From DATFDN01 sp035685165 (lineage in GTDB: Bacteria; Pseudomonadota; Alphaproteobacteria; Acetobacterales; Acetobacteraceae): a DNA stretch of 64,000 nt. The notes under the pieces are model-generated. The model saw only the letters and a list, made by a program, of their open reading frames with translations. It was not told the origin of the DNA and did no database searches. Made by a program: the position numbers and the translations under genes. This document shows, piece after piece, positions 8,126 through 16,961 of the stretch (position 1 is its first letter; each line of letters starts with the position of its first letter). The stretch spans positions 1 to 64,000 of the forward strand of contig DASRBI010000009.1 in assembly GCA_035685165.1 (NCBI GenBank), in the 5' to 3' direction.

Positions 8126-9461
8126 GCTCCTCCGCACCTCGGCCTCCCGGCTGACGGCGCTGTTCGCCGCGCTGATCGCCGCCGCGGTGCTGATCCTGTT
8201 CGCCGTCAGCGAGCTCTACGTCGCGCATGCGCTGCAGCTCGGCGTCGAAAACGCCGTCAACGCCCGCCTCTCCGGCCTGCTCGGCGCCGAGCCCGTCACT
8301 ACCCCGCATTTGCTCGGCGCTGCCCAGGCGTCCGAGGAGCAAAGCGGCGGCGCCTACATCCTGCTTGAGGACTTCGCCGGCAACCGGCTCGCCGGCAATC
8401 TGCCGCAGGTGCCTCCCGTGACCGGCTGGCTGCGTCTGACGGTCAGCCAGAAGGGCAAGGACGTGCCGGTGATCGCGCAAGGCGTGCGCCTGCTGGACGG
8501 CGGCTATCTGCTGGTCGGGCAGGACGCGGCGCGGATCGCCGAGGTGCGCGCGGTGATCGCCCGCGCCTTCGCGGTCGGCGGTGGCGTAACGGTGCTGTTC
8601 GCGATCGGCGCCGGGTTCCTGTTCAGCCGCCGGGTGCTGCGCCGCCTCGCCGCGGTCGGGCGCGCCAGCCAGGAGATCATGGCCGGCGATTTGAGCCGCC
8701 GCCTGCCCACGCGCGGCACGGGCGACGAATTCGACCAGCTCGTGGACGGCTTCAACGCCCTGCTCGGCCGCATCGCCCTGCTCGTGGACGGCATCCGCCA
8801 AGTCTCCACCGATATCGCGCATGATCTGCGGACGCCGCTGGCGCGCCTACGGAACCGGCTGGAGGACATCCGCCGCGCCCCGCGCACGCCCGCCGAGTAC
8901 GAGCAGGCGATCGACCGCTCGATCGCCGACACGAATTCGATCCTCGATACATTCACCGCCCTTCTGCGGATCGCCGAGATCGAGGCGACCACGGGCCAGG
9001 ACCGCTACGAGGAGCTCGACGCCGCCGCGCTGGTCGCCACCGTCGCCGAACTCTACGAACCGCTCGCCGAGGAGCGCCGCCAGCGCCTCACCGTCGAGGC
9101 GCAGCCGGTGCAACTCCGTGGCGAGCGGGAATTGCTGGTTCAGATGCTCGCCAACCTCGCCGAGAACGCCTGCCGGCATTCGCCCGAAGGTGCCGCGCTC
9201 CGCCTCGGCGCCGCACCCGCCGAGGGCGGGGTGCTGTTCTGGGTCGCCGACAACGGGCCGGGCATCCCGGAGGCGGAGCGCGAGCACGTGTTCCGCCGCT
9301 TTTACCGCCTGGAATCGAGCCGCACGACGCCCGGCAGCGGCATCGGTCTCAGCCTTGTCGCTGCCATCGCCAGCCGCCACGGCGGGCGTGTGACGCTGAA
9401 GGACGCCGCTCCCGGCCTGCGCGCCGAAGTGTGGCTGCCCGCGGGCGCGGCGCTGCGCTAA
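8112..9461 (+). CDS. Sensor histidine kinase
   Basis: A 449-residue membrane sensor kinase with a GTG start inside the end of the response-regulator gene. It has TM1 (about residues 13-34), a ~115-residue periplasmic domain, TM2 (about 152-172), HAMP (172-225), then the H-box DIAHDLRTPL with His237. The ATPase domain shows the N-box NLAENACRHS, G1 VADNGPGIPE, the F-box region and G2 GSGIGLSLV. The layout resembles CusS/QseC-type EnvZ-class kinases. The ligand is unknown. Confidence 0.93.
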   Translation: MPRIRLLRTSASRLTALFAALIAAAVLILFAVSELYVAHALQLGVENAVNARLSGLLGAEPVTTPHLLGAAQASEEQSGGAYILLEDFAGNRLAGNLPQVPPVTGWLRLTVSQKGKDVPVIAQGVRLLDGGYLLVGQDAARIAEVRAVIARAFAVGGGVTVLFAIGAGFLFSRRVLRRLAAVGRASQEIMAGDLSRRLPTRGTGDEFDQLVDGFNALLGRIALLVDGIRQVSTDIAHDLRTPLARLRNRLEDIRRAPRTPAEYEQAIDRSIADTNSILDTFTALLRIAEIEATTGQDRYEELDAAALVATVAELYEPLAEERRQRLTVEAQPVQLRGERELLVQMLANLAENACRHSPEGAALRLGAAPAEGGVLFWVADNGPGIPEAEREHVFRRFYRLESSRTTPGSGIGLSLVAAIASRHGGRVTLKDAAPGLRAEVWLPAGAALR

Positions 9462-9491
9462 TGCCGCGGTGCCAGCCGATGGAGAAGTCCG

Positions 9492-10007
9492 ATGCCCCTG
9501 ACAGCAGCCCGCGCCGACGCCGCGACCCCCTCTCCGGCCCTGGGGGCGCAGAGGGTCGGGGTGAGGCGGGGGGCCCCGCGCGCCAGCCTTGCCACGCTCG
9601 CTCTCCTTCTGCCGCTGGCCGCCCGCGCCGCATCCCCGGTTGCCGTCACCGACGGCTGGTTCCGCTACATCACCCCGCAGGTCCCGGCCGGCGGCTACAT
9701 GCGCCTGCAAAACACGTCCCAGGCGCCGGCGGCGCTCGTCGGCGCCGCCTCGCCCGCCTGCGGCATGGTGATGCTGCACCGGACGGAGACCCAGAACGGC
9801 GCCGAGGCGATGCGGATGGTCGAAGCGGTGGCGGTGCCGCCCAACCAATCGGTCGTCTTCGCCCCTGGCGGGTATCACCTCATGTGCATGGAGCCGCGCA
9901 TGAAGCCCGGCCAGCGGGTGCCGATGACGCTGCGCTTCAAGGACGGCCAGCAGGTGACGACGCAGTTCGCCGTTTACGGCGCCGCCGGAAAGCCGGCGGG
10001 GCAATGA
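9492..10007 (+). CDS. Periplasmic copper chaperone PCu(A)C family protein
   Basis: A PCu(A)C-family protein that passes Cu(I) toward cytochrome oxidase. The copper-binding pattern is visible: GMVMLHRTE, a Met-containing segment after it (AMRMVEAV), and GYHLMCM near the C-terminal third. A hydrophobic stretch ending AARA gives a signal peptide. The 171-residue version from ATG 9492 starts with about 25 residues encoded by a dispersed repeat, which look non-native. GTG at 9561 would give a cleaner signal peptide (148 residues). It follows the kinase by 30 bases. A copper-requiring Cox11-like gene lies at 38566, not adjacent. Confidence 0.85.
   Translation: MPLTAARADAATPSPALGAQRVGVRRGAPRASLATLALLLPLAARAASPVAVTDGWFRYITPQVPAGGYMRLQNTSQAPAALVGAASPACGMVMLHRTETQNGAEAMRMVEAVAVPPNQSVVFAPGGYHLMCMEPRMKPGQRVPMTLRFKDGQQVTTQFAVYGAAGKPAGQ
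9528..9572. repeat. Dispersed GC-rich repeat (copy 2) within the PCu(A)C 5' end
   Basis: CCCTCTCC, GGGGGC, AGAGGGT and GGGGTGAGG occur in this order, matching the copy at 33344-33390 between the two solute-binding-protein genes. It lies within the annotated N-terminus of the copper chaperone gene, so it either encodes part of that protein or marks the true start as further downstream. Confidence 0.6.
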
Positions 10008-10120
10008 GCGCCCTCATCCGCCGCGCCGCACTCGGCAGCGCCTGTGTCGCGGCGGACCTGAAGCGGCTTCTGCACGCGCCGAGCCCCGGCCTGCTTACCC
10101 GGCTATTGGCTGCCCGCTGA
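10004..10120 (+). CDS. Possible 38-residue coupled small protein
   Basis: An ATG overlaps the stop of the copper chaperone gene (ATGA) and opens a 38-codon frame (MSALIRRAALGSACVAADLK...) ending in TGA. The overlap is the kind used for translational coupling throughout this genome, and the peptide is basic and helical. There is no family I recognise and no motif. It could equally be a chance frame in GC-rich DNA. Confidence 0.3.
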   Translation: MSALIRRAALGSACVAADLKRLLHAPSPGLLTRLLAAR

Positions 10121-10140
10121 CGAATCACCGCGGGTTGGTA

Positions 10141-11025
10141 TCAAACATATCGCCGCCGAAGCGCGCCGATTGCAACCAAAAGCGCCGCCAGCACCGCCAA
10201 TCCCCCCGGCTCCGGGATCGGGCTTTCCGATACCGCGTTGACGATGTTCAGGCCGCCGCCGAGATAACTCAGGTCCGTGCTGCTCAGAAGGATGTCCATG
10301 TCGTCCGGGTCGAAGCCGGTGATGTCGGCGCTGCCGATGGTCGGAACGCCCGCCACCATCCCGTTGCCGGGCTGGTTGGAGTCGACAAAGTTGATGTAGC
10401 CCGTCTTCAGGTTCTCGTCGTATTCGATCTGCGTCAGCACGACGTAGTGGTTGCCCTTGGTGCCGTTGATGAACAGCTCCACGTCCTCGCCCGCGTTCAA
10501 CTGCTCCGCGAGCCACTCGATCGTCGGGGCGGTCTTGTCGTGGACATAAGCCGGCTTCGCCCCGACATGGTTTCCGCCCGGGTTATCGCGCCAGGTCGTC
10601 GTCACTTCGGCGCCATAAGTCGTCGTGTTGGGCGCCATGGCGTCGATGTAGTACTGCTTCCCAACGATGAACTGCTCGATAAAGGTCCCGGTGCCGCAGG
10701 TGCAGGTGTTCATGTACTCCCCGCCGCCCAGCGTATTGGCGACGTCGATCATGTTCTGGTACTCCGCGGCCGGATCGGCACCCTCGGGAACCAGGCGATC
10801 GCCGTAAACCTTGGGCCACCGGTTCTGCAGGAAGATGAAGGAGTTGACGGCCGCGGTCGGCCCGCAGGCAACGTTCGGGCATTGCGTGTCGCCCTGGTTC
10901 AAGTTCCCGAACAAGTCGGGGTCTTCGGCGCCGAAAATGATGTTCCCGGCGTGCGCCGGCGGAACGTTCAGCATCGGCACGGCAAGCGCGGCCAGCAGGC
11001 CGGCCAACAGCACGGCGCGTCCCAT
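10141..11025 (-). CDS. PEP-CTERM sorted protein with C39-like peptidase pattern
   Basis: A 294-residue secreted protein. The ATG at 11025 follows a strong GGAGGTG site, although the frame is open further upstream. A signal peptide (about residues 1-26, ending PAHA) precedes the mature protein. NVACGPTAAVNS (about 50-61) and GNHYVVLTQIEYD with NFVDSNQP later resemble the Cys, His and Asp/Asn positions of papain-fold C39-like peptidases. The C-terminus has PIPEPGG, a hydrophobic helix and ARRRY-type basic end (ALRRRYV), a PEP-CTERM exosortase signal. No exosortase gene is in the window. The peptidase activity is inferred from motif spacing only. Confidence 0.78.
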   Translation of the reverse strand: MGRAVLLAGLLAALAVPMLNVPPAHAGNIIFGAEDPDLFGNLNQGDTQCPNVACGPTAAVNSFIFLQNRWPKVYGDRLVPEGADPAAEYQNMIDVANTLGGGEYMNTCTCGTGTFIEQFIVGKQYYIDAMAPNTTTYGAEVTTTWRDNPGGNHVGAKPAYVHDKTAPTIEWLAEQLNAGEDVELFINGTKGNHYVVLTQIEYDENLKTGYINFVDSNQPGNGMVAGVPTIGSADITGFDPDDMDILLSSTDLSYLGGGLNIVNAVSESPIPEPGGLAVLAALLVAIGALRRRYV

Positions 11026-11135
11026 TTTCACCTCCCACGTCAGGGCAATGCTTCGCTCCCAGACTTTGTTCGTGAGAAATCTAACGGAAAACAAGACAAC
11101 CGACAACAAATTTAATCTTGGCGTGGCCGGCCGCC
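11026..11135 (-). promoter_or_regulatory. AT-rich promoter region of the PEP-CTERM gene
   Basis: The stretch upstream of the PEP-CTERM gene (about 11060-11120) is conspicuously AT-rich for this genome, with runs such as AACAAATTTAATC on the plus strand. That is what a promoter region would look like here. No exact -35/-10 pair stands out, so I only mark the region. Confidence 0.35.
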
Positions 11136-12320
11136 TCAGCCCGCCGCCTCCGCCAGCCTCTTCACCGCCGCGCCGATCTCGGCGAAGCGGAGATAAAGCG
11201 GCGTCAGGCCGAAGCGCAGAATGTCCGGCGGGCGAAAGTCGCCGATCACCCCCCGCGCGATCAGCGCCCGCATGATCGCCTCGGCGCGCGGATGCCGCCA
11301 TGCGACTTGGCTGCCGCGCAGCTCCGGCGTCCGCGGCGTCAGGAGTTCGAGCCCGATCCCCGCGCAGTCACGCTCGACCAGCGCGATGAACGCCTCCGCC
11401 AGAAGCAGCGACTTCGCGCGCACCGCCGCCATGTCGGCCTCAAGCATCAGGTCAACGCCCACCTCCAGCGCCGCCAGGCTGAGCACGAACGGCGTGCCGA
11501 CCAGCGCGCGGCCGGCATCGTCGGCCGGACGATAGCCGGGGCCGAAGGCGAACGGGTCGGCATGGCCCATCCAGCCGGTCAGCGGCATCGGTGCGCCGAG
11601 ATGGGCGGGCGCGATGCTGATGAAGGAAGGCGCGCCCGGCCCGCCATTGAGGAATTTGTAGCCGCAGCCGACCGCGAAGTCCGCTCCGCAGGCAGCCAAA
11701 TCGAGCGGTACCGCGCCCGCCGAATGCGACAAGTCCCATACGGCCAGAGCCCCCGCCGCGTGCGCCGCGCGCGTCAGCCGCGCCATGTCGTGCATCCGCC
11801 CGCTGCGGTAATTGACGTGCGTCAGCGACAGCACCGCCACCTCCGGCCCGAGCGCCGCCGCGATCGCCTCCTCCGGCACGCGCCGCACCTCGATCCCCCG
11901 CCCGAGCAGGGCGCACAGCCCCTCGGTCACGTAAAGATCAGTCGGAAAATTGTCGGCCTGTGTCAGGACCACCCGCCGCTCCGGGCGCAGCGCGAGCGCG
12001 GCGGCGAGCGCCTTGAACAGATTGATCGAGGTGCTGTCGCAGGCGACCGTGCAGCCGGGCGCGGCGCCGATCAGCCGCCCGATCTTCTCCCCCACCCGGC
12101 GCGGCAGCTCCATCCAGCCGTTGATCTCCCAGGAGCGGATCAAATCACGCCCCCATTCCTGCTCGATCACCGCTCCCATCCGCGCCCGCGCCGCCCTGGG
12201 TAGCGGCCCGAGCGAATTGCCGTCGAGGTAGATCACCCCTTCGGGCAGCGCGAATTCGGCGCGGAAGGCGGCGAGCGGGTCGGCCGCATCGAGCGCGGCG
12301 AGGTCGAGGAGATCGGACAT
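11136..12320 (-). CDS. kynU: Kynureninase
   Basis: A 394-residue PLP enzyme of fold type I that cleaves kynurenine to anthranilate and alanine (or 3-hydroxykynurenine to 3-hydroxyanthranilate). Visible: IYLDGNSLGPLP near the N-terminus, CDSTSINLFK (phosphate-binding), WDLSHSAGAVP with the PLP-binding Asp, and the Schiff-base lysine in GCGYKFLNGGPGAP. The C-terminal domain has DFRPPDILRFGLTPLY. Length is usual for bacterial KynU. No tryptophan dioxygenase or formamidase is adjacent, so it is a stand-alone locus here. Confidence 0.95.
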   Translation of the reverse strand: MSDLLDLAALDAADPLAAFRAEFALPEGVIYLDGNSLGPLPRAARARMGAVIEQEWGRDLIRSWEINGWMELPRRVGEKIGRLIGAAPGCTVACDSTSINLFKALAAALALRPERRVVLTQADNFPTDLYVTEGLCALLGRGIEVRRVPEEAIAAALGPEVAVLSLTHVNYRSGRMHDMARLTRAAHAAGALAVWDLSHSAGAVPLDLAACGADFAVGCGYKFLNGGPGAPSFISIAPAHLGAPMPLTGWMGHADPFAFGPGYRPADDAGRALVGTPFVLSLAALEVGVDLMLEADMAAVRAKSLLLAEAFIALVERDCAGIGLELLTPRTPELRGSQVAWRHPRAEAIMRALIARGVIGDFRPPDILRFGLTPLYLRFAEIGAAVKRLAEAAG

Positions 12321-12623
12321 CCAGCCGGCTTAGCCCTTCATCACGGCGCGAGGAACGAAACCTTCCCGGGGCGGTCGCGTTGCCCGGCCGATGACCGCAG
12401 CCGGTTTCGCGCGATGATCCCCGCTACGGCGCCTTCCCGCCCGAACCGCCGCGCGGGTGACGCTGCAGGCGGCCTGGACCCTGGCAACTAGCCGATCGCA
12501 TTGCCCGCGCGCTAGGCTGAGGCTTGCCGGATGTTCTTCTAAGGTCACATTCCGGTGGGTTAACTCAACCGGCACCCGCGCGCCGTGCTTTTGACGAACA
12601 TTCCCACCGTTTCGGAGTCCGCC
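12321..12623. other. 303-base gap, upstream region of the DUF1328 gene
   Basis: Between kynU (reading left) and the DUF1328 gene (reading right) I find no convincing gene. Open frames across it are poor. A partial dyad CCGGTGGGTT / AACTCAACCGG at about 12552-12572 lies some 50 bases before the DUF1328 start and may be regulatory, but this is weak. Confidence 0.4.
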
Positions 12624-12797
12624 ATGCTGAGATGGGCCCTGATTTTCTTCATCATCGCGATCATCGCCGCCATTTTCGGCTTCGGCGGCATCGCCGCCGC
12701 CGCCGCCGGGATCGCCAAGATCCTGTTCTTCATCTTCCTGGTGATCTTCGTGATCTGCCTGATCATGGGCCTCGCCGCCGGCAGATCGGTGCTGTAG
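12624..12797 (+). CDS. DUF1328 (YtjA-like) small membrane protein
   Basis: A 57-residue hydrophobic protein starting MLRWALIFFIIAIIAAIFGF with a glycine/alanine hinge and a second hydrophobic helix, ending MGLAAGRSVL. This is the complete, characteristic DUF1328 architecture of two membrane spans. I chose the internal ATG at 12624, since homologues start with MLRWAL/MLYWA. The function of the family is unknown; members are often stress-induced in other proteobacteria. It stands alone. Confidence 0.88.
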   Translation: MLRWALIFFIIAIIAAIFGFGGIAAAAAGIAKILFFIFLVIFVICLIMGLAAGRSVL

Positions 12798-12810
12798 GAC
12801 TCTTGGGTCG

Positions 12811-12834
12811 CCTCTCCCGCGCAAGCGGGAGAGG
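12811..12834. repeat. Perfect palindromic repeat between DUF1328 gene and topA
   Basis: Arms CCTCTCCCGC and GCGGGAGAGG flank a GCAA loop, a perfect 10-base-pair hairpin. The identical 24-base sequence occurs at 42055. It lies between the 3' ends of two convergent genes and could act as a bidirectional transcription stop, though it lacks a T-run. Confidence 0.8.
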
Positions 12835-12867
12835 CCGGCGCCCGTCAGGGCGCCGAATGAGGCCCGG

Positions 12868-15570
12868 CTACTCCGCCGCCCGCGCCCGCAGCGCGGTCCG
12901 CTTGCGGGCCGCGGCCGTCTTGCGCGCCTTGCTCCGCGGCGGCTTTTTCTTCGCCGCCGCCTTCTTCGCCGCCGCCTTCTTCGCCGGCCGCGGCGCCGCC
13001 TTCGGCGCCGGTGCGGCAGCCTTCCGCGCCGCCGCCTGCTTGCGTGCCGCTTGCCCCTTCGCCTTGCGCGGCTTCAGCAGCTTGCCCTTCTCGGCTAAGA
13101 GCGCCAGCCCCTCGGCCAGCGTGACAGCCTCCATCGCCACGCCGCGCGGCAGGTTGGCGACCATGCTGCCGTGCTGGACATAGGGACCGAACCGGCCCTT
13201 CCGCACCGCCACCGGCTGGCCGTCCTTGGGATCGGCGCCGAGCGTGCGCACGCTCGCCATCTTCTTCGCGAGCAGATCGACCGCCCGGTTCGGCCCCAGG
13301 CTCAGCACGTCATCGTCGCGGTCGAGCGACTGGTAGATCGCGCCCATCCGCACGTAAGGGCCGAACCGGCCGATCCCGGCCTCCATCGTCTCGCCCGTCT
13401 CGGGATGGATGCCGACGACGCGTGGCAGCGACAAGAGCGCGATCGCCTGCTCGAGCGTCACCTGCGCCCCGTCCATCCCGCGCGGCAGCGAGGTGCGGCG
13501 CGGCTTCGGCGCCTTCTTGTCATCGGATGCCTCGCCCTGCTGCACATAAAGCCCATAGGGTCCGCGCCGGACGGTGATCTCTTCCCCCGTTTCGGGATGG
13601 GTGCCGAGCACGCGCATCCCTTCCTTTAGCGTCTCCGCCTCGCCCTCGCCGGTCTCGATCGCGAGGCGGCGCGTGTATTGGCAGTTCGGATAGTTCGAGC
13701 AACCGATGAAGCTGCCATAGCGCCCGAGCTTCAGCCCAAGCCGCCCGTTGCCGCAGGCCGGGCAGAGGCGCGGATCGGTGCCGTCCGGGCGCGGCGGGAA
13801 GAAATGCGGCCCGAGATCGCGATCGAGCGCGTCGATCACGTCGCTGATCTTGAGGTCCTTCGTCTGCTCGACCGCGCGCGAGAAGTCGCGCCAGAAATCC
13901 CGCATCACCACGCGCCAGTCGGTCTGGCCCTCGGCGATCTCGTCGAGCTGTTCCTCGAGCTGGGCGGTGAAGCCGGTCTCCACATAATGCTCGAAGAAGC
14001 TGGTCAGGAACGCCGTCACCAGCCGCCCGCGATCCTCGGGCACGAAGCGCCGCTTCTCCAGCCGAACATAGGCCCGGTCCTGCAAGACCGAGAGGATGGA
14101 GGCATAGGTGGAGGGCCGCCCGATCCCGAGCTCCTCAAGCTTCTTGACGAGACTCGCTTCGGAATAGCGCGGCGGCGGCTGAGTGAAGTGCTGGCTCGCG
14201 GTCACGTCGCCCCGCTCCAGCGGGTCGCGCTCGGCCATCGGCGGCAGCATCCTGCCTTCCTCTTCCTCCGCCGCGTCGTCCTGGTCCTCACGGTAGAGCT
14301 TCAGGAAGCCGTCGAAGGCGACGATCGAACCGGTGGCGCGCAGCCTCAGCCCCTTTCCGTCCGTCACCTCCACGCTCACCTGGTCCAGCTCGGCCGATTG
14401 CATCTGCGAGGCGACCGCCCGCTTCCAGACCAGCTCGTAAAGCCGCCGCTGGTCCGCGCTCAGATACCGTGCCACGTCGTCGGGCCGGCGCTCGACGTCG
14501 GTCGGACGAATCGCCTCGTGGGCCTCCTGCGCGTTCTTGGCCTTGGAGGTGTATTCGCGCGGCGCGGCGGGCAGGTAGTCGGGACCGTAGGCCGCGCCGA
14601 CATGCCGGCGGATCGCGCCCACCGCCTCGCCCGCCATCTGCACGCCGTCAGTCCGCATGTAGGTGATCAGGCCCACCGTCTCGCCGGCCAGATCCACGCC
14701 CTCGTAGAGCTGCTGGGCCACGCGCATCGTCTGCTGCGCGCCGAAGCCGAGTTTGCGGCTCGCCTCCTGCTGCAAGGTCGAGGTGGTGAACGGCGCCGGC
14801 GGGTGGCGCTTGACGCGCTTCTTCTCGACCGCGCCGACCTCGAACCGCCCGGCTTCCACCGCGGCTTTGGCGCGCAGCGCCGCCGCTTCGTTCGCCAGAT
14901 CGAATTGATCGAGCCGCCTGCCGTCGAGATGGGTCAGCCGGGCGGTGAAGGGCGCGCCCGCCGGCGTGAGGAATACCGCCTCCACGGTCCAGTATTCGCG
15001 CGGGCGGAACGTCTCGATCTCGGCTTCGCGCTCGCAGATCAGCCGCAGCGCGACCGACTGCACGCGGCCCGCGCTGCGGCTGCCCGGCAGCTTGCGCCAC
15101 AGCACGGGCGAGAGAGTGAAGCCCACGAGGTAATCGAGCGCCCGGCGCGCCAGATAGGCCTCGATCAAGGGTTGATCGAGGTCGCGCGGATGGGCAAGCG
15201 CGGTGCGGATGGCGTTGCGGGTGATCTCGTTGAAGGTGATCCGCCGCACAGCGACGCCCTTCAGCGCCCGGCGCTGATCGAGCATCGCCTTCACGTGCCA
15301 GGAGATCGCCTCGCCCTCGCGGTCGGGGTCGGTGGCGAGATAGAGCGTGCGCGCGCCCTTCAGCGCCTTGGCGATGGCGCCGACCTGCCGCTCGCCGCGG
15401 GCATCCGCCTCCCAGTCCATCGCGAAGTCCTGCTCGGGCCGCACCGAACCGTCCTTGGGCGGCAGGTCGCGCACATGGCCGAAGCTCGCCAGCACGGTGA
15501 ACTTGTCCCCGAGATAGCGATTGATCGTTTTGGCCTTGGCGGGGGATTCGACGACGACGACGTCCGGCAT
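12868..15570 (-). CDS. topA: DNA topoisomerase I (type IA)
   Basis: A 900-residue enzyme relaxing negative supercoils. The TOPRIM domain begins MPDVVVVESPAKAKTI and includes the metal-binding ATDPDREGEAIS (about residue 79). The catalytic tyrosine is Tyr304 in GLITYMRTDG, followed by AQEAHEAIRPTD. One four-cysteine zinc ribbon is visible at Cys603, 606, 624 and 630. Repeated C-terminal ribbon-like units with GRFGPYV follow, then a Lys/Ala-rich basic tail (about 840-900) typical of high-GC alphaproteobacterial TopA. dprA lies 32 bases upstream on the same strand, the common dprA-topA order. Confidence 0.97.
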   Translation of the reverse strand: MPDVVVVESPAKAKTINRYLGDKFTVLASFGHVRDLPPKDGSVRPEQDFAMDWEADARGERQVGAIAKALKGARTLYLATDPDREGEAISWHVKAMLDQRRALKGVAVRRITFNEITRNAIRTALAHPRDLDQPLIEAYLARRALDYLVGFTLSPVLWRKLPGSRSAGRVQSVALRLICEREAEIETFRPREYWTVEAVFLTPAGAPFTARLTHLDGRRLDQFDLANEAAALRAKAAVEAGRFEVGAVEKKRVKRHPPAPFTTSTLQQEASRKLGFGAQQTMRVAQQLYEGVDLAGETVGLITYMRTDGVQMAGEAVGAIRRHVGAAYGPDYLPAAPREYTSKAKNAQEAHEAIRPTDVERRPDDVARYLSADQRRLYELVWKRAVASQMQSAELDQVSVEVTDGKGLRLRATGSIVAFDGFLKLYREDQDDAAEEEEGRMLPPMAERDPLERGDVTASQHFTQPPPRYSEASLVKKLEELGIGRPSTYASILSVLQDRAYVRLEKRRFVPEDRGRLVTAFLTSFFEHYVETGFTAQLEEQLDEIAEGQTDWRVVMRDFWRDFSRAVEQTKDLKISDVIDALDRDLGPHFFPPRPDGTDPRLCPACGNGRLGLKLGRYGSFIGCSNYPNCQYTRRLAIETGEGEAETLKEGMRVLGTHPETGEEITVRRGPYGLYVQQGEASDDKKAPKPRRTSLPRGMDGAQVTLEQAIALLSLPRVVGIHPETGETMEAGIGRFGPYVRMGAIYQSLDRDDDVLSLGPNRAVDLLAKKMASVRTLGADPKDGQPVAVRKGRFGPYVQHGSMVANLPRGVAMEAVTLAEGLALLAEKGKLLKPRKAKGQAARKQAAARKAAAPAPKAAPRPAKKAAAKKAAAKKKPPRSKARKTAAARKRTALRARAAE

Positions 15571-15602
15571 CTTGTCCTTAGCGTCGGGGCGCGGGGACCG
15601 TC

Positions 15603-16757
15603 CTAGCGCGCCCGGAGCGCGATCCGCGACCCCGGCAGCGTCTCGATCCGACCGGCGAGTTCCAATTCCAGCAGCGCCGCGACCACCGCGGCCGGGGAGA
15701 ACTGGCAGCGGCGCACCAGATCGTCAACCGCCGTGGGCGAAGCACCCAGCAGCGCGACAACCTGGGAGCGAGCGGCCTGGCGGCCGGCGTCCCCCTCCGG
15801 CGGCTCGTCCCAGAACGGCAGGCTCGGCTCGTGCAGGCCCGGATTGGGGCGGGGGCGGGCAAACAGCGGCGCCCGTGCGAGCCCCTCCGCGTCAGGGTGC
15901 GCGGGCAGGTTCTCGAGCACGTCCTCCGCCGTTTCGGTCAGGTGCGCCCCCTGGCGCAGGAGGTCGTTAGAGCCCCGGCAGCGCGGATCGAGCGGCGAGC
16001 CGGGCACCGCAAAAAGCTCCCGCCCCGCCTCCTGGGCCAGCCTGGCTGTGATCAGGCTCCCCGAGCGCGGCGCCGCCTCGATCACGACCACGCCGAGCGA
16101 GAGGCCCGCGATCAGCCGGTTGCGGCGCGGAAAGTGCCGCGCCTGCGGCACGGTGCCGAGCGGCGCCTCGCTCACCACCGCGCCCGCCCCCGCGATCCGG
16201 TGCTGCAGGAGCGCGTGCTCGGGCGGATAGGGCTGATCGAGCCCGCCCGCCACCGCCGCCACGGTGAGCCCCGCCCGGAGCGCCCCTTGGTGCGCCGCCG
16301 CGTCGATCCCGCGCGCAAGCCCGGAGACCACTGCAAGCCCCGCCCCGGCCAGCGCCTCGCCCAGGATCTCCGCCATCTGCGCCCCGTTGGCAGAGGCGTT
16401 GCGCCCGCCGACGATCCCGACGCTGCGGGGCCGGAAGGCGTCCGGCGAGCCGAGCATCGCGAGCACCGGCGGCGCGTCGTCGAGTAGGGCCAGCAACTTG
16501 GGATAGAGCGCCTCGCCCCAGAGCAGCATCCGCCCGCCGAGCTTGCCGAGGGCGGCGATCTCGGCTGCCGCTTCGGCCTCGCTGGGCGCGCGTGGCGGCT
16601 CGATGCGCCCGCCCGCCCGGGCAAGCTCCGGCAGATGCGCCAGCGCCGCCTCGGCCGAGCCGTAGCGGGATAGAAGCCGCCGGTAGGCCACCGGCCCCAC
16701 CCCCTCGGCCCGCGCCAGCCGCAAGTGCCACACCAGCCGTCCCGCCTCCCGCCCCAT
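15603..16757 (-). CDS. dprA: DNA-processing protein DprA
   Basis: A 384-residue protein that loads RecA onto incoming single-stranded DNA during natural transformation. The Rossmann-like DprA core shows VGIVGGRNASANGAQMA, VVSGLARGIDAAAHQGAL, AVVAGGLDQPYPPEH-like text and PRRNRLIAGLS. A SAM-like N-terminal region precedes it and a C-terminal winged-helix domain follows (SPTAVDDLVRRCQFSPAAVV). It is upstream of topA on the same strand. Other competence genes are not in the window. Confidence 0.94.
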   Translation of the reverse strand: MGREAGRLVWHLRLARAEGVGPVAYRRLLSRYGSAEAALAHLPELARAGGRIEPPRAPSEAEAAAEIAALGKLGGRMLLWGEALYPKLLALLDDAPPVLAMLGSPDAFRPRSVGIVGGRNASANGAQMAEILGEALAGAGLAVVSGLARGIDAAAHQGALRAGLTVAAVAGGLDQPYPPEHALLQHRIAGAGAVVSEAPLGTVPQARHFPRRNRLIAGLSLGVVVIEAAPRSGSLITARLAQEAGRELFAVPGSPLDPRCRGSNDLLRQGAHLTETAEDVLENLPAHPDAEGLARAPLFARPRPNPGLHEPSLPFWDEPPEGDAGRQAARSQVVALLGASPTAVDDLVRRCQFSPAAVVAALLELELAGRIETLPGSRIALRAR

Positions 16758-16828
16758 CCCCCGCTCCCGGTTGCCCGGACCAGAGGCTAGCGGTGGAGGG
16801 TCAACGAGAGCCTAACGCCACGCGCCAG

Positions 16829-16858
16829 CCTCCCCCCTCCCCTTGTGGGAGAGGGATC
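16829..16858. repeat. Imperfect copy of the dispersed palindromic repeat
   Basis: CCTCCCCCCTCCCC, a short TTGT centre and GGGAGAGGGATCAGG form an imperfect hairpin in the gap between dprA and prs. It resembles the other dispersed repeats of the window (12811, 42055), with a degenerate left arm. Confidence 0.45.
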
Positions 16859-16961
16859 AGGCGACGCGGTGCCTCCGCGCAGGGAGCGCGTTCATGGACA
16901 CGTCACAGACCGGTTGCTACAAGCCCGCCGCCGCGCGATTCCCGAAGGGCGCCCCCGCCGC

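Noticed and set aside
13678..15606. A 642-codon plus-strand open frame opposite topA
   Set aside because: It is antisense to the clear topoisomerase gene, has no homology, and reflects GC-rich third-position bias.
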